DNA of 64,000 nucleotides from Sulfitobacter sp. F26169L. Lineage in GTDB: Bacteria > Pseudomonadota > Alphaproteobacteria > Rhodobacterales > Rhodobacteraceae. The translations under genes and the position numbers were made by a program. The notes beneath the pieces were generated by a model. The model saw nothing but the letters and a program-made list of their open reading frames with translations, did not search any database and was not told the DNA's origin. Shown here in pieces: positions 1 through 9,642 of the stretch (the first letter of the stretch is position 1; each line of letters begins with the position of its first letter). The stretch spans positions 372,001-436,000 of the forward strand of contig NZ_JAPMLP010000001.1 in the NCBI RefSeq assembly GCF_026410285.1, read 5' to 3'.

Positions 1-1101
1 GATGGTGATAATCCGCTTAAAGCTGTCGATTTTTTCCTTTGCCCCTGTTGCCGCGTCTTGGGCATGCACCTTGTCGTGGCTCACATCTACCTGCACATGC
101 TCCAGCGGCCATTCCTTGCGCCGGGCATACATGCGGATTGTCATGGATGTACAAGCACCAAGGCTGGCGGACAAAAACCCGTAGGGCGACATGCCCATGT
201 TTGTCCCGCCATAGGCCAGCGGTTCATCCGCCAGCAGGTGGATATGGCTGCCTGATGTGATGTCTTGCAAATATCCGCTGCGGTCGGCTTCTGACACACG
301 CACTATGCCTTCGGGCGCGCCCGCAGGGGGGGCGGGGAGGGGGCGTTTGATATAGCGCGAAGCCCATGCTGCGATTATCTCGGCCGCATATTCCGCATCT
401 TCGGCGCGGCTGATCAAGTGGTTAGCACTATCGAGCGATACGAAACTTTTCGGATGTTTCTTGGCAATAAAAATCTGCGTGGCGCTGTCGATGCTTACCG
501 TGTCGTCAAGCGGGGCATGCATTACAAGAAGGGCAGCTTTCAGCGACCCGAGCACCTGCGTCAGTTCTACGCTTCCGGTATCCTCGATAAAAGACTTCCC
601 GATGGAAAAGGGCCGGCCGCCTAACGTCACTTCGGCAGAGCCCTTTTCTTCAATTTCCGGCAAAGCATCTGAAAAGTGGTGCGTCACATGGGACGGATCA
701 AAGGGGGCGGCGATGGTTACAACGGCTTTTATCCCGTCGAGCATTCCCGCGGCTTTGATCACAGCAGCACCGCCCAGCGAATGGCCGATTAACATACTGG
801 GGGGCATACCCTCTTTCGTTGCCCAAGATGCAGCAGCCACCAGATCATCAACGTTGCTGGTAAACGAAGTGTTCGAAAACTCGCCTTCAGAATGGCCCAA
901 GCCTGTGAAATCAAACCGCAGCACGGCAATGCCCATAGCGGCCAGACGCGCAGCGATACGACGCGCGGCGGGAATATCCTTACCACAGGTAAAGCAGTGG
1001 GCAAATATCGCCGTCGCAAGATGCGGACCTGATGGCAGGTCAAGACGCGCGGCAAGTTGCGATCCGTCGTGACCGGGGAAAGTAATACGCTTGGCAGCCA
1101 T
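1..1101 (-). CDS. Bifunctional alpha/beta hydrolase / OsmC-family protein (3' end outside window)
   Basis: The gene runs off the left edge, so its C-terminus is missing. The start at 1101 is supported by an AGGAG ribosome-binding site 6-7 bases upstream. The N-terminal part, roughly residues 1-250, is an alpha/beta hydrolase with the nucleophile elbow GHSLGG and the early motif TGLGHSEG. The following part carries the OsmC signature GASLGACTSMTIRMYA, with the cysteine expected of a peroxidatic residue in organic-hydroperoxide reductases. Hydrolase-OsmC fusions are a known protein type. The natural substrate is not known and cannot be read from the sequence. The gene stands divergent from the PLP enzyme that starts at 1272. 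It is expected to be cytoplasmic, since no signal peptide is visible. Confidence 0.88.
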   Translation of the reverse strand, partial: MAAKRITFPGHDGSQLAARLDLPSGPHLATAIFAHCFTCGKDIPAARRIAARLAAMGIAVLRFDFTGLGHSEGEFSNTSFTSNVDDLVAAASWATKEGMPPSMLIGHSLGGAAVIKAAGMLDGIKAVVTIAAPFDPSHVTHHFSDALPEIEEKGSAEVTLGGRPFSIGKSFIEDTGSVELTQVLGSLKAALLVMHAPLDDTVSIDSATQIFIAKKHPKSFVSLDSANHLISRAEDAEYAAEIIAAWASRYIKRPLPAPPAGAPEGIVRVSEADRSGYLQDITSGSHIHLLADEPLAYGGTNMGMSPYGFLSASLGACTSMTIRMYARRKEWPLEHVQVDVSHDKVHAQDAATGAKEKIDSFKRIITI

Positions 1102-1271
1102 GAAATTCTCCTATGATAGAGTATGGCACCAAGTTGGCGTATGACGGCATCAGGTACAAGACCGTGACACCGGCTTCACACCGACGTGACACAGTGTTTG
1201 CGCCGGATGCGCGCGCAGCGTAACTGTTTCGCGAAGCCCGATGAAAGAACAGCAATAGCGGAGTGCGCGCA

Positions 1272-2426
1272 ATGGCCCCCAACGATCTCGATAAACTTCA
1301 CCCTGCGACCATCGCAGCACAGGCAGCGGGTATGCTGGATGATGCCACAGGCGGTGTTGTGCCACCGATCCACCCCGCCACAACATTTGTGCGCGACGAA
1401 TCCTATGTGCCCGCCGTCGATGGCAATATCTATGCCCGTTCCCATGCGCCCAATGGCCGGATGGTTGAAAAGGTGCTTGCCCAACTGGAAGGCGCAGCCG
1501 AAGCGATGGTGTTCCCCTCCGGCATGGCGGCAGTGGCGGCTGTGTTTCGGGCGCTTCCCGCAGGGGCGTGCGTGCTGGTGCAAAGCCAGATCTATTGGGG
1601 CACTACCGCGTGGATACGTGATTTCTGCACCCGCCGCGGGATCACTCTTGTGGAGGTTGAGGCAGCAGATACAGAAGCATTCACCGCGGCTTGCGCGGCG
1701 CATAAACCTGCTCTTGCGTGGGTTGAAACGCCGTCAAACCCGTGGTTGCGCATCGTTGACATCAGCGCATGTGCGGATGCTGTGCATCGCGCGGGAGGGC
1801 TGCTGGTTGCGGATATGACCACCTCTACCCCCGTTCTGACGCGTGCGTTGTCATTTGGTGCGGATATTGCCATGCATTCCGCCACCAAGGGGTTGAACGG
1901 CCATTCCGATGTGCTCGCCGGTGCGCTGTCATCCGCGAATGCTGACTCAGCGTTTTGGCAGGCAATTCGCACAGACCGCGACACTGCCGGCGCGGTTCTG
2001 GGCCCGTTCGAGGCATGGTTGCTGTTACGCGGTATGCGCACCCTGCCGCTTCGGGTGGAGCGGATGTCGACAAATGCCCAAAAACTGGCCGAATACCTCC
2101 GCGATCATCCCCGCGTAGATACCGTCCTCTATCCGGGGTTGCCGGATCACACGGGACACGCCCTTGCCTGTGCGCAGATGCAAGGCGGGTTCGGGCCGCT
2201 GCTTTCTTTTGTGGTGAAAGGTGGAGCCGAGGCCGCGCTGGACGCGGTTGCGCGGTTGCAACTGTTTCACCGTGCGACATCACTTGGCGGGGTGGAAAGC
2301 CTTGTCGAGCATCGCCACACAATCGAGCAGCATACAGGCATTCCCGAAGGTCTGTTGCGTCTTTCTGTCGGGATAGAGAACGCTGATGATCTGATAGATG
2401 ATCTCGGTCAGGCCCTAGGCCAGTAA
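1272..2426 (+). CDS. Trans-sulfuration family PLP enzyme (cystathionine gamma-synthase / beta-lyase type)
   Basis: This 384-residue protein belongs to the Cys/Met-metabolism PLP enzymes, which handle cystathionine, O-acetyl- or O-succinyl-homoserine or methionine. The PLP lysine is in SATKGLNGHSDV, about residue 200, and the N-terminal GRMVEKVLAQLEGAAEA and PSGMAAVAA stretches fit the same fold. A GTG at 1263 lies in frame, but the ATG at 1272 has a GCGGAG element about nine bases upstream and gives the usual family N-terminus, so it is preferred. The exact reaction (synthase or lyase) cannot be settled by eye. The gene stands alone, divergent from the hydrolase-OsmC gene; no riboswitch was recognised in the 170-bp leader. 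Confidence 0.85.
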   Translation: MAPNDLDKLHPATIAAQAAGMLDDATGGVVPPIHPATTFVRDESYVPAVDGNIYARSHAPNGRMVEKVLAQLEGAAEAMVFPSGMAAVAAVFRALPAGACVLVQSQIYWGTTAWIRDFCTRRGITLVEVEAADTEAFTAACAAHKPALAWVETPSNPWLRIVDISACADAVHRAGGLLVADMTTSTPVLTRALSFGADIAMHSATKGLNGHSDVLAGALSSANADSAFWQAIRTDRDTAGAVLGPFEAWLLLRGMRTLPLRVERMSTNAQKLAEYLRDHPRVDTVLYPGLPDHTGHALACAQMQGGFGPLLSFVVKGGAEAALDAVARLQLFHRATSLGGVESLVEHRHTIEQHTGIPEGLLRLSVGIENADDLIDDLGQALGQ

Positions 2427-2634
2427 AAGGCACGATAACACGCCGACGAACCGGACGTGTATCTCCTCCGAATGCATCCTGGGGCGCGTGTGATCACGCA
2501 GCCCTGATGCGATTGCGGACAGATCTGCCAAATTTTCGACGATCATTGTCTTATCAATTACATAGATTTGACCAATTTTGGTGCGAGCATGACTAAAGTT
2601 CATTCGCGGCACTGCTTTTTGGGGATCTTGGAAA

Positions 2635-3735
2635 ATGCCAACGACGTTTAACGTTATTAGCCTTGGCAATCAGGTAAACATCGATCCGACTGAAGGTAAT
2701 AATACCGCCGAGAATGCCAGTGCCTTGACCGGCCTGACGTTTGGCACACTTTTCGATCCCCTTTGGGAAAGTGTCCGGTCGTTCTCACCTGGGACCGGCG
2801 GATATTCCGGCGGCACCAGCACTGCCTATGATCAGAACAATTCAGTCTCGAGCGAAAGGTTTCGCATTGATGGAGGGCCGAATCAGACTTTTGACAGCTC
2901 TGCGATATATAATGCAACCATCACCTATACAGACGGCAGTACCGCCAACATTTCCGCAGTCGTTTTCCAGGATACGGCAGGAAATACATATCTCGCGCCG
3001 GAGTTTTCAGCGAATAGTGACCAGACTGCGCTAGAAGCGGGCGCAATCCGGACACTGACGTTGAACAGTTTGGCCGGTAATGTGTATTCGGGCATGTCCG
3101 GCTCCCGTCAGACAAGCAATTTTGCAGTCTGTTTCGCGCAAGGAACGCTGATCCGTACTCCTGAAGGTGACGTCGCTGTAGAAAAGCTTTCTGCGGGCGA
3201 TCTGGTTGAAACTGTCGACAATGGCCCACAGGCAATACGCTGGATCGGTGGGCGTACTTCGCTTGCGGTAGCCTCATACGCGCCTATTTCATTTGAAAAG
3301 GGATCGCTGGGTAACGGCATGCCCCGTCAGCGGCTTTTGGTATCGCGTCAGCATAGGATGTTGGTGAACTCTGCAGTTTCTCGCCGGATGTTTGGTGAAA
3401 GTGAAACATTAATCGCCGCGAACAAGCTGGTTGGCTTGGCTGGCGTTGAAACAGTAACCGACTTTGGATTTGTGACGTATTGGCATTTTATGTGCGACAA
3501 GCACGAAATTGTTTTCGCAAATGACGCACCTGCGGAAACTCTGTATTTGGGGGCGCAGGCACGCCGAAGTCTAAGTGATGTGGCTCTGAACGAGATTATC
3601 GGATTATACCCCGAGCTGCTTTGCGCTAACCACGAGATGCAAAGTGCGCGCGCCCTTCCATCCAGCAAACGCCAACGAAATTTTACACGACGGTTGATAG
3701 AAAATAACAAAAAGCCGATTGAAATTGGCTGTTAA
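2635..3735 (+). CDS. Hint (Hedgehog/intein) domain protein, complete type
   Basis: The 366-residue protein has a Ser/Thr/Gly-rich, beta-type N-terminal half (residues 1-160, no known domain) followed by a Hint domain of the kind abundant in Rhodobacterales. The Hint start is at Cys166 in VCFAQGTLIRTPEGD. A block-B-like histidine follows at His240 in VSRQHRMLV, and a late CDKHEIVF segment comes near residue 290. Hint domains in inteins and Hedgehog use the first Cys for an N-S acyl shift; whether this stand-alone type cleaves itself is unknown. The basic tail is short. No classical signal peptide is seen, so export by a type I route is a guess from relatives. The start ATG follows a weak TTGGAAA. 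It converges with dddP. Confidence 0.82.
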   Translation: MPTTFNVISLGNQVNIDPTEGNNTAENASALTGLTFGTLFDPLWESVRSFSPGTGGYSGGTSTAYDQNNSVSSERFRIDGGPNQTFDSSAIYNATITYTDGSTANISAVVFQDTAGNTYLAPEFSANSDQTALEAGAIRTLTLNSLAGNVYSGMSGSRQTSNFAVCFAQGTLIRTPEGDVAVEKLSAGDLVETVDNGPQAIRWIGGRTSLAVASYAPISFEKGSLGNGMPRQRLLVSRQHRMLVNSAVSRRMFGESETLIAANKLVGLAGVETVTDFGFVTYWHFMCDKHEIVFANDAPAETLYLGAQARRSLSDVALNEIIGLYPELLCANHEMQSARALPSSKRQRNFTRRLIENNKKPIEIGC

Positions 3736-3939
3736 CCGGAAAATTTATGGCAACGATGGAATTGAAGTCAGAACGCGGAGCAAGTCCGGAGTTCTGGTGC
3801 AAACGTTAGCCGCGAAAATATAACAGACGATATTTGAAGGCGTTCTTGCAGATTTAAAACGCCCAGCAACAACACATGCGAAAATGGTCTTTGCGAATAC
3901 GCAAAAATTACTCTGCTAATCCGATATACGAGGCTGACA

Positions 3940-5280
3940 CTAGGCTCCCATTAGCGCCGGATCAAACGGGAATTTTGTCAGGTTTTCGAACCCGTCTTCG
4001 GTGATCAATACCTGATCTTCCAGCTTTATCGAAAAATCACCACCTTCGGGGCTGACCAGTGCCTCGACGCACAGCACCATGCCTTCTTGCAGCGGATAGT
4101 CATATGCCCCCTCAACCGCGTGATCGGGGTAGGCAACAAGGGGCCATTCATCACACAGACCGACACCATGCATCAGACAGCCGTATTTCTGCGCCTGAAA
4201 CTGTGCATCCAGCACATGGGTGTTGGCGGAGAGTTCGGGGATCATCACACCGGGTTTCAGCATCTGCATGTTCTGCCTGATATGGTCGACCGCGTGCTGC
4301 ATGGCATAAATCATATCGGGGCGGGGCGGCTGATCACCAATCCACCAACTGCGCGAAATATCGACACAAATGCCGTAGCTGCCGACCAAGTCGGTATCAA
4401 AGCTGATGATTTCGTTGTTTTGCGTGATGCGCGGGCCGCATTCCTGAAACCAAGGGTTTGTGCGCGGACCGGAGGTGAGCAGCCGTGTCTCGATCCATTC
4501 GCCACCACGGCGGATATTTTCGGCGTGCATCACTGCCCAGATATCATCTTCGCTGGTCTGCCCGAGTGGCACATTTGCGCGGGCAAATTCCTCCATCAGC
4601 CGGACAGAGGTTTCGCAGGCATGGCTGGCGCAGCGCATTGCCAAAATTTCATCGGGACCTTTGATGCTGCGCGATTTCTCGGTGACCTCCTCACCATCCA
4701 TCACCTCAAATCCGGCACGTTCCAGCGCGCGCAGGCCGTGCAGCATCACCTTGTCCACGGCCAGCCGCATTTCGCCGCCACCATGCGCGATAATCAAATC
4801 CCTGATTTCACCCGCTAAATTATCCGCAGCCACCCCCACCTTGTCACCCCGGTCAAAATAGAACAGATCCGCGCCGGAGCGTTGTTCACGCACCAATGGA
4901 TTGAATTCGCTCAGAAAAGGTGAGTTTTTATAGTCCCACATGACCATGTAGCCATCGGCGCACAGCAGCACCGCCCGAAACGGATTATGCGTGTTCCAAA
5001 GCTGCATATTGGTGCTGTCGGTTGCGTAACGGATATTGAGCGGATCAAACATCAGCAAACCGCCATAGCGGCGATCCACGATATGCTGCGTCAATCTCTC
5101 CCACCGGTAGCGGCGCATTTTGCCCAGATCGGGCAGCACCAGTCCTGCCGCCTCCCACTCGCGAAAGGCCAGTTGCGTTGGCCCGATTTCGACGCGATCC
5201 GCATCATTGGGCGAGCCGTCGGGCAGGGTTGCGCCACGTGCCGGATCAATCTTGCGGGTTTCGCGATAATGCTGGTTCAT
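3940..5280 (-). CDS. dddP: Dimethylsulfoniopropionate (DMSP) lyase DddP
   Basis: DddP cleaves DMSP to dimethyl sulfide and acrylate. It is built on the M24 metallopeptidase fold but uses the metal site for elimination. Counting from the ATG at 5280, the 446-residue protein has Asp295, Asp297, Asp307, His371, Glu406 and Glu421 (in SFDTDLVGSYGICVDISR, CLMHGVGL, LCVEAL and IKLEDQV). These are exactly the positions reported as metal ligands in characterised DddP, which also fixes this start over an in-frame ATG 19 codons upstream. The N-terminus MNQHYRETRKIDPARGATL is typical of the family. Only short gaps separate it from a converging Hint gene and from the small glyoxalase-related gene upstream. 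A perfect 14-bp inverted repeat lies 54 bases before the start and may be its operator. No acrylate-utilisation genes are adjacent. Confidence 0.95.
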   Translation of the reverse strand: MNQHYRETRKIDPARGATLPDGSPNDADRVEIGPTQLAFREWEAAGLVLPDLGKMRRYRWERLTQHIVDRRYGGLLMFDPLNIRYATDSTNMQLWNTHNPFRAVLLCADGYMVMWDYKNSPFLSEFNPLVREQRSGADLFYFDRGDKVGVAADNLAGEIRDLIIAHGGGEMRLAVDKVMLHGLRALERAGFEVMDGEEVTEKSRSIKGPDEILAMRCASHACETSVRLMEEFARANVPLGQTSEDDIWAVMHAENIRRGGEWIETRLLTSGPRTNPWFQECGPRITQNNEIISFDTDLVGSYGICVDISRSWWIGDQPPRPDMIYAMQHAVDHIRQNMQMLKPGVMIPELSANTHVLDAQFQAQKYGCLMHGVGLCDEWPLVAYPDHAVEGAYDYPLQEGMVLCVEALVSPEGGDFSIKLEDQVLITEDGFENLTKFPFDPALMGA

Positions 5281-5333
5281 CCACTGGCTCCTGCGTACCC
5301 CGTCAGCGTGGTGAAAAATCGCAGTTCCGCTTT

Positions 5334-5367
5334 GCAAAATGCGACACGATCTGGTGTCGCATTTTGC
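5334..5367. promoter_or_regulatory. Perfect 14-bp inverted repeat upstream of dddP (candidate operator)
   Basis: The left arm GCAAAATGCGACAC (5334-5347) and right arm GTGTCGCATTTTGC (5354-5367) are exact reverse complements around a 6-base spacer, GATCTG. It lies 54 bases before the dddP ATG and 82 bases after the stop of the preceding gene. No T-run follows on either strand, so a factor-independent terminator is less likely than a protein-binding operator. The arm length and spacing suit a dimeric TetR-, GntR- or Crp/FNR-type regulator. That identity is inference; no regulator gene sits next to it. Confidence 0.6.
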
Positions 5368-5448
5368 CGCTAATCATCACCGGTGTCTGGCTGAGGGGGG
5401 ACAAAGCGCGATAGCGCCCGACAGACGCCGCTGCCGGACGCACTGTGT

Positions 5449-5874
5449 CTATTCTGGCCGGATCACCATATGCGGTTGCCCGTCGGAAGTTTTTTGCGGC
5501 GATTCACCACGTGCATTTACGGTGGTGCTGATCTGCTGGCGCAGCGAGGTGAAGTGCGCGGATGTAACCACATCCACCGCATTATCGAAACGCACCGTCA
5601 GCGACCAAAACCCAGACGAGGCAAGGCGCGCGGCCTTGATAACGCCGTTAAACGGATGCCCCAGATAGCGCCCTGTTGCCCGCTGGCCGGGATACCATTG
5701 CGGCGTTGATGTAGCTGCTCTGGCCGCCAGAGTATTCCAGTCGCGCGCGCCCCACTGGTGGGCAACTGTTTCAAGTGCTGCCGCATGGGTCAGTTCCGTG
5801 CCATGGGTGCGCATTTGCGCGCGCAGGCGTTTTGCCTGTGCCTTAAGCACATCGCGGGAAGGTATTTGTGTCAT
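5449..5874 (-). CDS. Small glyoxalase-related domain protein
   Basis: The 141-residue protein begins MTQIPSRDVLKAQAKRLR and continues with an ALETVAHQWGARDWNTLAA segment. This helical pattern is characteristic of the short glyoxalase-related domain found alone or at the end of glyoxalase-superfamily proteins. The second half (YPGQRATGRYLGHPFNGVI and on) looks like a small beta domain. Two ATGs are possible, 5880 and 5874; the GGAG element ends 8 bases before 5874 but only 2 before 5880, so 5874 is chosen. No catalytic residues can be named and no enzyme activity is claimed. It reads in the same direction as dddP, 168 bases upstream of it, with the inverted repeat between them. Confidence 0.7.
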   Translation of the reverse strand: MTQIPSRDVLKAQAKRLRAQMRTHGTELTHAAALETVAHQWGARDWNTLAARAATSTPQWYPGQRATGRYLGHPFNGVIKAARLASSGFWSLTVRFDNAVDVVTSAHFTSLRQQISTTVNARGESPQKTSDGQPHMVIRPE

Positions 5875-6037
5875 GTCCATCACTCCAATTGCGTGTGTCA
5901 AAGGTGCCCGCGTTGCCTGAGGACCACGTATCGGTGTGGTTGAGGACTTGGAAATGTATTGACAGGACTTCACCGGAATGCGGACGGCAGGGGCCTGACC
6001 CTTGATCTGCAAATAGGATGAGGATGCCCGCAACGCA

Positions 6038-6065
6038 AGACCCCGACCGCATCGGGCCGGGGTCT
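6038..6065 (-). terminator. GC-rich hairpin after the lytic transglycosylase
   Basis: An 8-bp perfect stem (AGACCCCG with CGGGGTCT) encloses a 12-base loop just downstream of the stop at 6094. Only a weak T-poor tail follows in the minus direction, so it may be a terminator or an mRNA-stabilising hairpin. Confidence 0.5.
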
Positions 6066-6093
6066 GTGGTATTCCGGTTCCGGTCAGACCGGT

Positions 6094-6897
6094 TTAACTG
6101 TCGATCTTTGCGCCCATGATCGCAATGGCCTGCTGATACACCGTGGCCGCGTTCCATTGTTTGATCACGTTAAAGTTGGGCTGGCCTTGCTGGTATCCCT
6201 GTCCCGGCTTCCAGCCTTTCTTGCGCAGGAAATTGGCGGTCGAAGCCATAGCATCGGTGAGGTTGTACAGATCAACGCGACCATCGCCGTTGCCGTCCAC
6301 CCCGTAGCGCAACGCGTTGCCCGGCAGGAACTGGGTGTGACCCAACTCACCGTGTTTCGCACCCTTGGTGTTGCTGGTGATCGACCCGCGGTCCACCAAC
6401 ATCAACGCGCCAATTGCGTGGGGTACAAAGAACGCCGAGCGGCGGCAATCATAGGCCAGAGTGGTGATCGCGGAGACCACTTTGGAACTGCCCATAAACC
6501 CGCCAAATCCGGTTTCCATGCCGTGAATTGCCAGTAAAACACCGGCAGGCACGCCGTATTGACGCTCTAGCGAGCTGTAGAACCCCGCGTTGCTTGCCTT
6601 GCGTTTGCGGCCCTGACTAACGATCGTATTTGCGCCCCGCACGCTCATGAATTTTTCAAGCGAATATTTGAAGGATTTCTGGTTCCGATCCGCCTGAATG
6701 GTCGCTGTGGCGTATTGGGCATTTGCCAAGGCTTCAAGACCGCGCTGCTTGACGCCCGCCTTCTGCGCTTCGGCGGCAAAGGCGTTTTTCCATGCGCCAA
6801 AACCGCCCGCGTTGTTACCGCATTGGGCGGCAATGGCAGGCGCGGCAAGACTGGCCGAAAGGGCTAATGAAATCGCAATGGTTTTTATCGAACGCAT
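6094..6897 (-). CDS. Exported lytic murein transglycosylase, MltB-like (SLT_2)
   Basis: The enzyme family cuts the MurNAc-GlcNAc bond of peptidoglycan in the periplasm, forming 1,6-anhydro-MurNAc ends. The 267-residue product starts with a clear signal peptide (MRSIKTIAISLALSASLAAP, cleavage after AIA). The catalytic glutamate is predicted as Glu128 in LLAIHGMETGFG, matching the family pattern AIWGxExxFG, although the usual tryptophan is histidine here. Later blocks SAITTLAYDCRRS, GELGHTQFLPGN and DGNGDGRVDLYN are typical of the family. No lipobox is present and the C-terminal peptidoglycan-binding domain of longer homologues is absent. It is a single gene with a hairpin downstream. Confidence 0.88.
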   Translation of the reverse strand: MRSIKTIAISLALSASLAAPAIAAQCGNNAGGFGAWKNAFAAEAQKAGVKQRGLEALANAQYATATIQADRNQKSFKYSLEKFMSVRGANTIVSQGRKRKASNAGFYSSLERQYGVPAGVLLAIHGMETGFGGFMGSSKVVSAITTLAYDCRRSAFFVPHAIGALMLVDRGSITSNTKGAKHGELGHTQFLPGNALRYGVDGNGDGRVDLYNLTDAMASTANFLRKKGWKPGQGYQQGQPNFNVIKQWNAATVYQQAIAIMGAKIDS

Positions 6898-7012
6898 GGG
6901 TGTCTACCTCTGGTGATGTTTGCACGCAGGTTAAACGACCTTGGGGCGGTTGCAAGAGCATAGCATCTGATGAGCAAGCCCGCGCTAAAAGATGGCTGTG
7001 GATATGGCCATT

Positions 7013-7047
7013 AAAAAAGCAAAGGCGCCCCGTGTGACAGGGCGCCT
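7013..7047 (-). terminator. Rho-independent terminator of glnA
   Basis: On the minus strand an 8-bp stem AGGCGCCC/GGGCGCCT (7040-7047 with 7023-7030) is followed by TTTGCTTTTTT. It lies 26 bases after the glnA stop and ends the glnB-glnA unit. Confidence 0.85.
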
Positions 7048-7072
7048 CTTTGTTAACTACAACTGCCCGTGA

Positions 7073-8482
7073 TCAGCAGCTGTAATACATGCCGAATTCT
7101 ACAGGGTGGGGTGTCTGCTCGAATTTGTGAACCTCGTCCATTTTCAAGGTGATATAGCCCTGAACCTGATCACGCGTGAACACATCACCCGCCAGCAGGT
7201 AATCCATATCTTTTTCCAGCTCGTCCAACGCTTCGCGCAGGCTGCCGCAAACGGTGGGGATACCGGCCAGTTCTTCGGCTGGCAAATCATAGAGGTTCTT
7301 GTCCATGGCTTCGCCGGGATCGATCTTGTTCTTGATCCCGTCAAGGCCGGCCATCAACAGCGCTGCAAAGCACAGGTAGGGGTTGGCCGCCGGATCGGGG
7401 AAACGCGCCTCGACACGTTTGGCTTTCGGGCTTTCCGTCCATGGGATACGCACACAGCCCGAACGGTTGCGCGCGGAATAGGCGCGCAGAACGGGCGCTT
7501 CGAAACCGGGCACCAAACGTTTGTAGCTATTGGTAGTCGGGTTGGTAAACGCGTTGAGCGATTTCGCGTGGGACAGGATGCCGCCGATGAAATACAGCGC
7601 CTCTTGCGACAAATCGGCATACTTATCACCCGCAAACAACGGCTTGCCATCTTTCCAGATCGACATGTTTACGTGCATCCCCGAGCCGTTATCGCCGTAA
7701 ATCGGCTTTGGCATAAAGGTGGCAGATTTACCGTAGGCATGGGCCACATTGTGAATGATATATTTAAACTTCTGCAACTCGTCCGCCTGCTCGGTGAGCG
7801 AGCCGAAGATCAGGCCCAGTTCATGCTGGCAGGAGCCGACTTCGTGGTGATGCTTGTCCACTTTCATGCCCAACCGCTTCATTGTCGAGAGCATTTCGCC
7901 GCGCAGGTCTTGGGCCTCGTCAATGGGGTTCACAGGGAAGTACCCGCCTTTAAGGCCGGGACGGTGGCCCATATTGCCCATCTCGTAGTCCGTGTCGGTG
8001 TTCCAGGATCCGTCCGATGCATCGACTTCGTAAGACACCTTGTTGATCGTATTGGAAAACTTGACGTTGTCGAACAGAAAGAACTCGGCTTCAGGTCCGA
8101 AATACGCAGCATCACCGATGCCGGAGGATTTCAGATATGCTTCGGCTTTTTGCGCTGTCCCGCGCGGGTCCCGCTCATAAGGCTCGTTTGTGTCCGGTTC
8201 TACGATCGAGCAGTGAATGCAGATCGTTTTTTCGGCGTAGAAGGGATCGATATAGGCGGTGGATACATCGGGCATCAGCTTCATGTCCGACGATTCAATG
8301 GACTTCCAACCGGCAATCGACGATCCGTCAAACATAAACCCTTCTTCAAGGAAATCCTCGTCTACCAGATCGTTGACAAGGGTTACGTGCTGCACGGTGC
8401 CGCGTGTGTCTGTAAAACGGATATCGACGTAATCGATTTCTTCGTCCTTGATCCGTTTCAACAGGTCTGCATTGCTGCTCAT
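7073..8482 (-). CDS. glnA: Type I glutamine synthetase
   Basis: GlnA condenses ammonium and glutamate to glutamine using ATP, as a cytoplasmic dodecamer. The 469-residue length is standard for the adenylylated GSI-beta type. Visible landmarks are DGSSIAGW, the ATP-site segment [12 protein letters not shown], the glutamate-binding [17 protein letters not shown], and the adenylylation site tyrosine in [10 protein letters not shown]. The adenylylation tyrosine implies control by a GlnE-type enzyme, encoded elsewhere. glnB lies 29 bases upstream in the same direction and a strong terminator follows, so the pair forms the usual alphaproteobacterial glnBA unit. A 469-codon open frame on the opposite strand is only the codon-bias shadow of this gene. 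Confidence 0.97.
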   Translation of the reverse strand: MSSNADLLKRIKDEEIDYVDIRFTDTRGTVQHVTLVNDLVDEDFLEEGFMFDGSSIAGWKSIESSDMKLMPDVSTAYIDPFYAEKTICIHCSIVEPDTNEPYERDPRGTAQKAEAYLKSSGIGDAAYFGPEAEFFLFDNVKFSNTINKVSYEVDASDGSWNTDTDYEMGNMGHRPGLKGGYFPVNPIDEAQDLRGEMLSTMKRLGMKVDKHHHEVGSCQHELGLIFGSLTEQADELQKFKYIIHNVAHAYGKSATFMPKPIYGDNGSGMHVNMSIWKDGKPLFAGDKYADLSQEALYFIGGILSHAKSLNAFTNPTTNSYKRLVPGFEAPVLRAYSARNRSGCVRIPWTESPKAKRVEARFPDPAANPYLCFAALLMAGLDGIKNKIDPGEAMDKNLYDLPAEELAGIPTVCGSLREALDELEKDMDYLLAGDVFTRDQVQGYITLKMDEVHKFEQTPHPVEFGMYYSC

Positions 8483-8511
8483 GATGATGTCCTTTTATAT
8501 TTCGTATGGTT

Positions 8512-8874
<363 letters not shown>

Positions 8875-9067
8875 TCATCGAACACATGTCATTGTGGCCA
8901 ACAGGAAATCCAGTCAGATCGGGTTGCGGTTGATCGAGTGGCGACAATTAACCATCTAGTTGCATGATTTTTGTGCGCACTGATTAATTATTAGGCGAAA
9001 TTGAAACGGTGTGCTCTTGCCGGCCGGTTAGGACGAACAGAAGGGGGCGATTGCCTGCCTCACAGCA

Positions 9068-9096
9068 AGAAAGGCCCCGAAAACATTCGGAGCCTT
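9068..9096 (-). terminator. Terminator after the short Hint protein
   Basis: An 11-bp stem (9086-9096 with 9071-9081, one G-T pair) with a 4-base loop lies 25 bases after the stop at 9121, followed on the minus strand by a short TTTCTT tail. Confidence 0.7.
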
Positions 9097-9120
9097 GGGT
9101 CTAGACAAGGGGAGGGGGGA

Positions 9121-9642
9121 TCAGGCGGCGTGCAAAACCTGTCCGCGCGCGCGCGCGCCGTCAGCGGTGCTGACTTCAAGCCCGTCTGCATAGAGAATAT
9201 GCGGCCCGTCACAGAATATCTGAACCAGTGTTTGCTCTTGCATACCCAAATCGCGAATGAATTCGCCATCAACCAGCGTACGTGCGGCCACCAAAGCGCG
9301 GTCAGCGCCGAACATGGCCTGCGCGCGCCAGTCGCGTATCAGGCACATCTGATCACCGGCGAGAACCGCATCACGCTCGGGGCGGGTATGACCTAGCGAT
9401 CCGGCTGCAAGTGCAATAGTATGCACGGTGCGGGTTGTGCGCTGGATGTGTTCCACCTTCGCGATGCCGCTGTCACGTGTAATGATTTTATCACCGACGG
9501 TCAAAAATTCGACAGGCATTTCGCCTTCGAGTGTCAGTAACATGGTGCCTTGCAGCAGTCCCGTATCACGGGATGCGTAAGGCGCGTATTGGCCCGTTTG
9601 TGGATTTACACCACCAACGCGCCCGACCGTTTTCGGTTTCAT
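9121..9642 (-). CDS. Short Hint-domain protein lacking the nucleophilic cysteine
   Basis: This 173-residue protein is nearly only a Hint domain. The segment GLLQGTMLLTLEGEMPVEFL aligns with the CFAQGTLIRTPEGDVAVEKL segment of the protein at 2635-3735, and later blocks (DQMCLIRDWRAQAMFG, EQTLVQIFCDGPHILYADGL) follow the same order. The position of the domain-starting Cys is Gly28, so intein-like self-cleavage is not expected. There is no long N-terminal region and no signal peptide. Proteins of this short type are frequent in Rhodobacterales; their function is unknown. It is a single gene with its own terminator, between glnB and tRNA-Leu. Confidence 0.78.
   Translation of the reverse strand: MKPKTVGRVGGVNPQTGQYAPYASRDTGLLQGTMLLTLEGEMPVEFLTVGDKIITRDSGIAKVEHIQRTTRTVHTIALAAGSLGHTRPERDAVLAGDQMCLIRDWRAQAMFGADRALVAARTLVDGEFIRDLGMQEQTLVQIFCDGPHILYADGLEVSTADGARARGQVLHAA

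Noticed and set aside
1102-1271. Possible SAM riboswitch before the trans-sulfuration gene
   Set aside because: GTGACAC-type repeats around 1165-1185 are visible, but no known SAM-riboswitch core could be traced.
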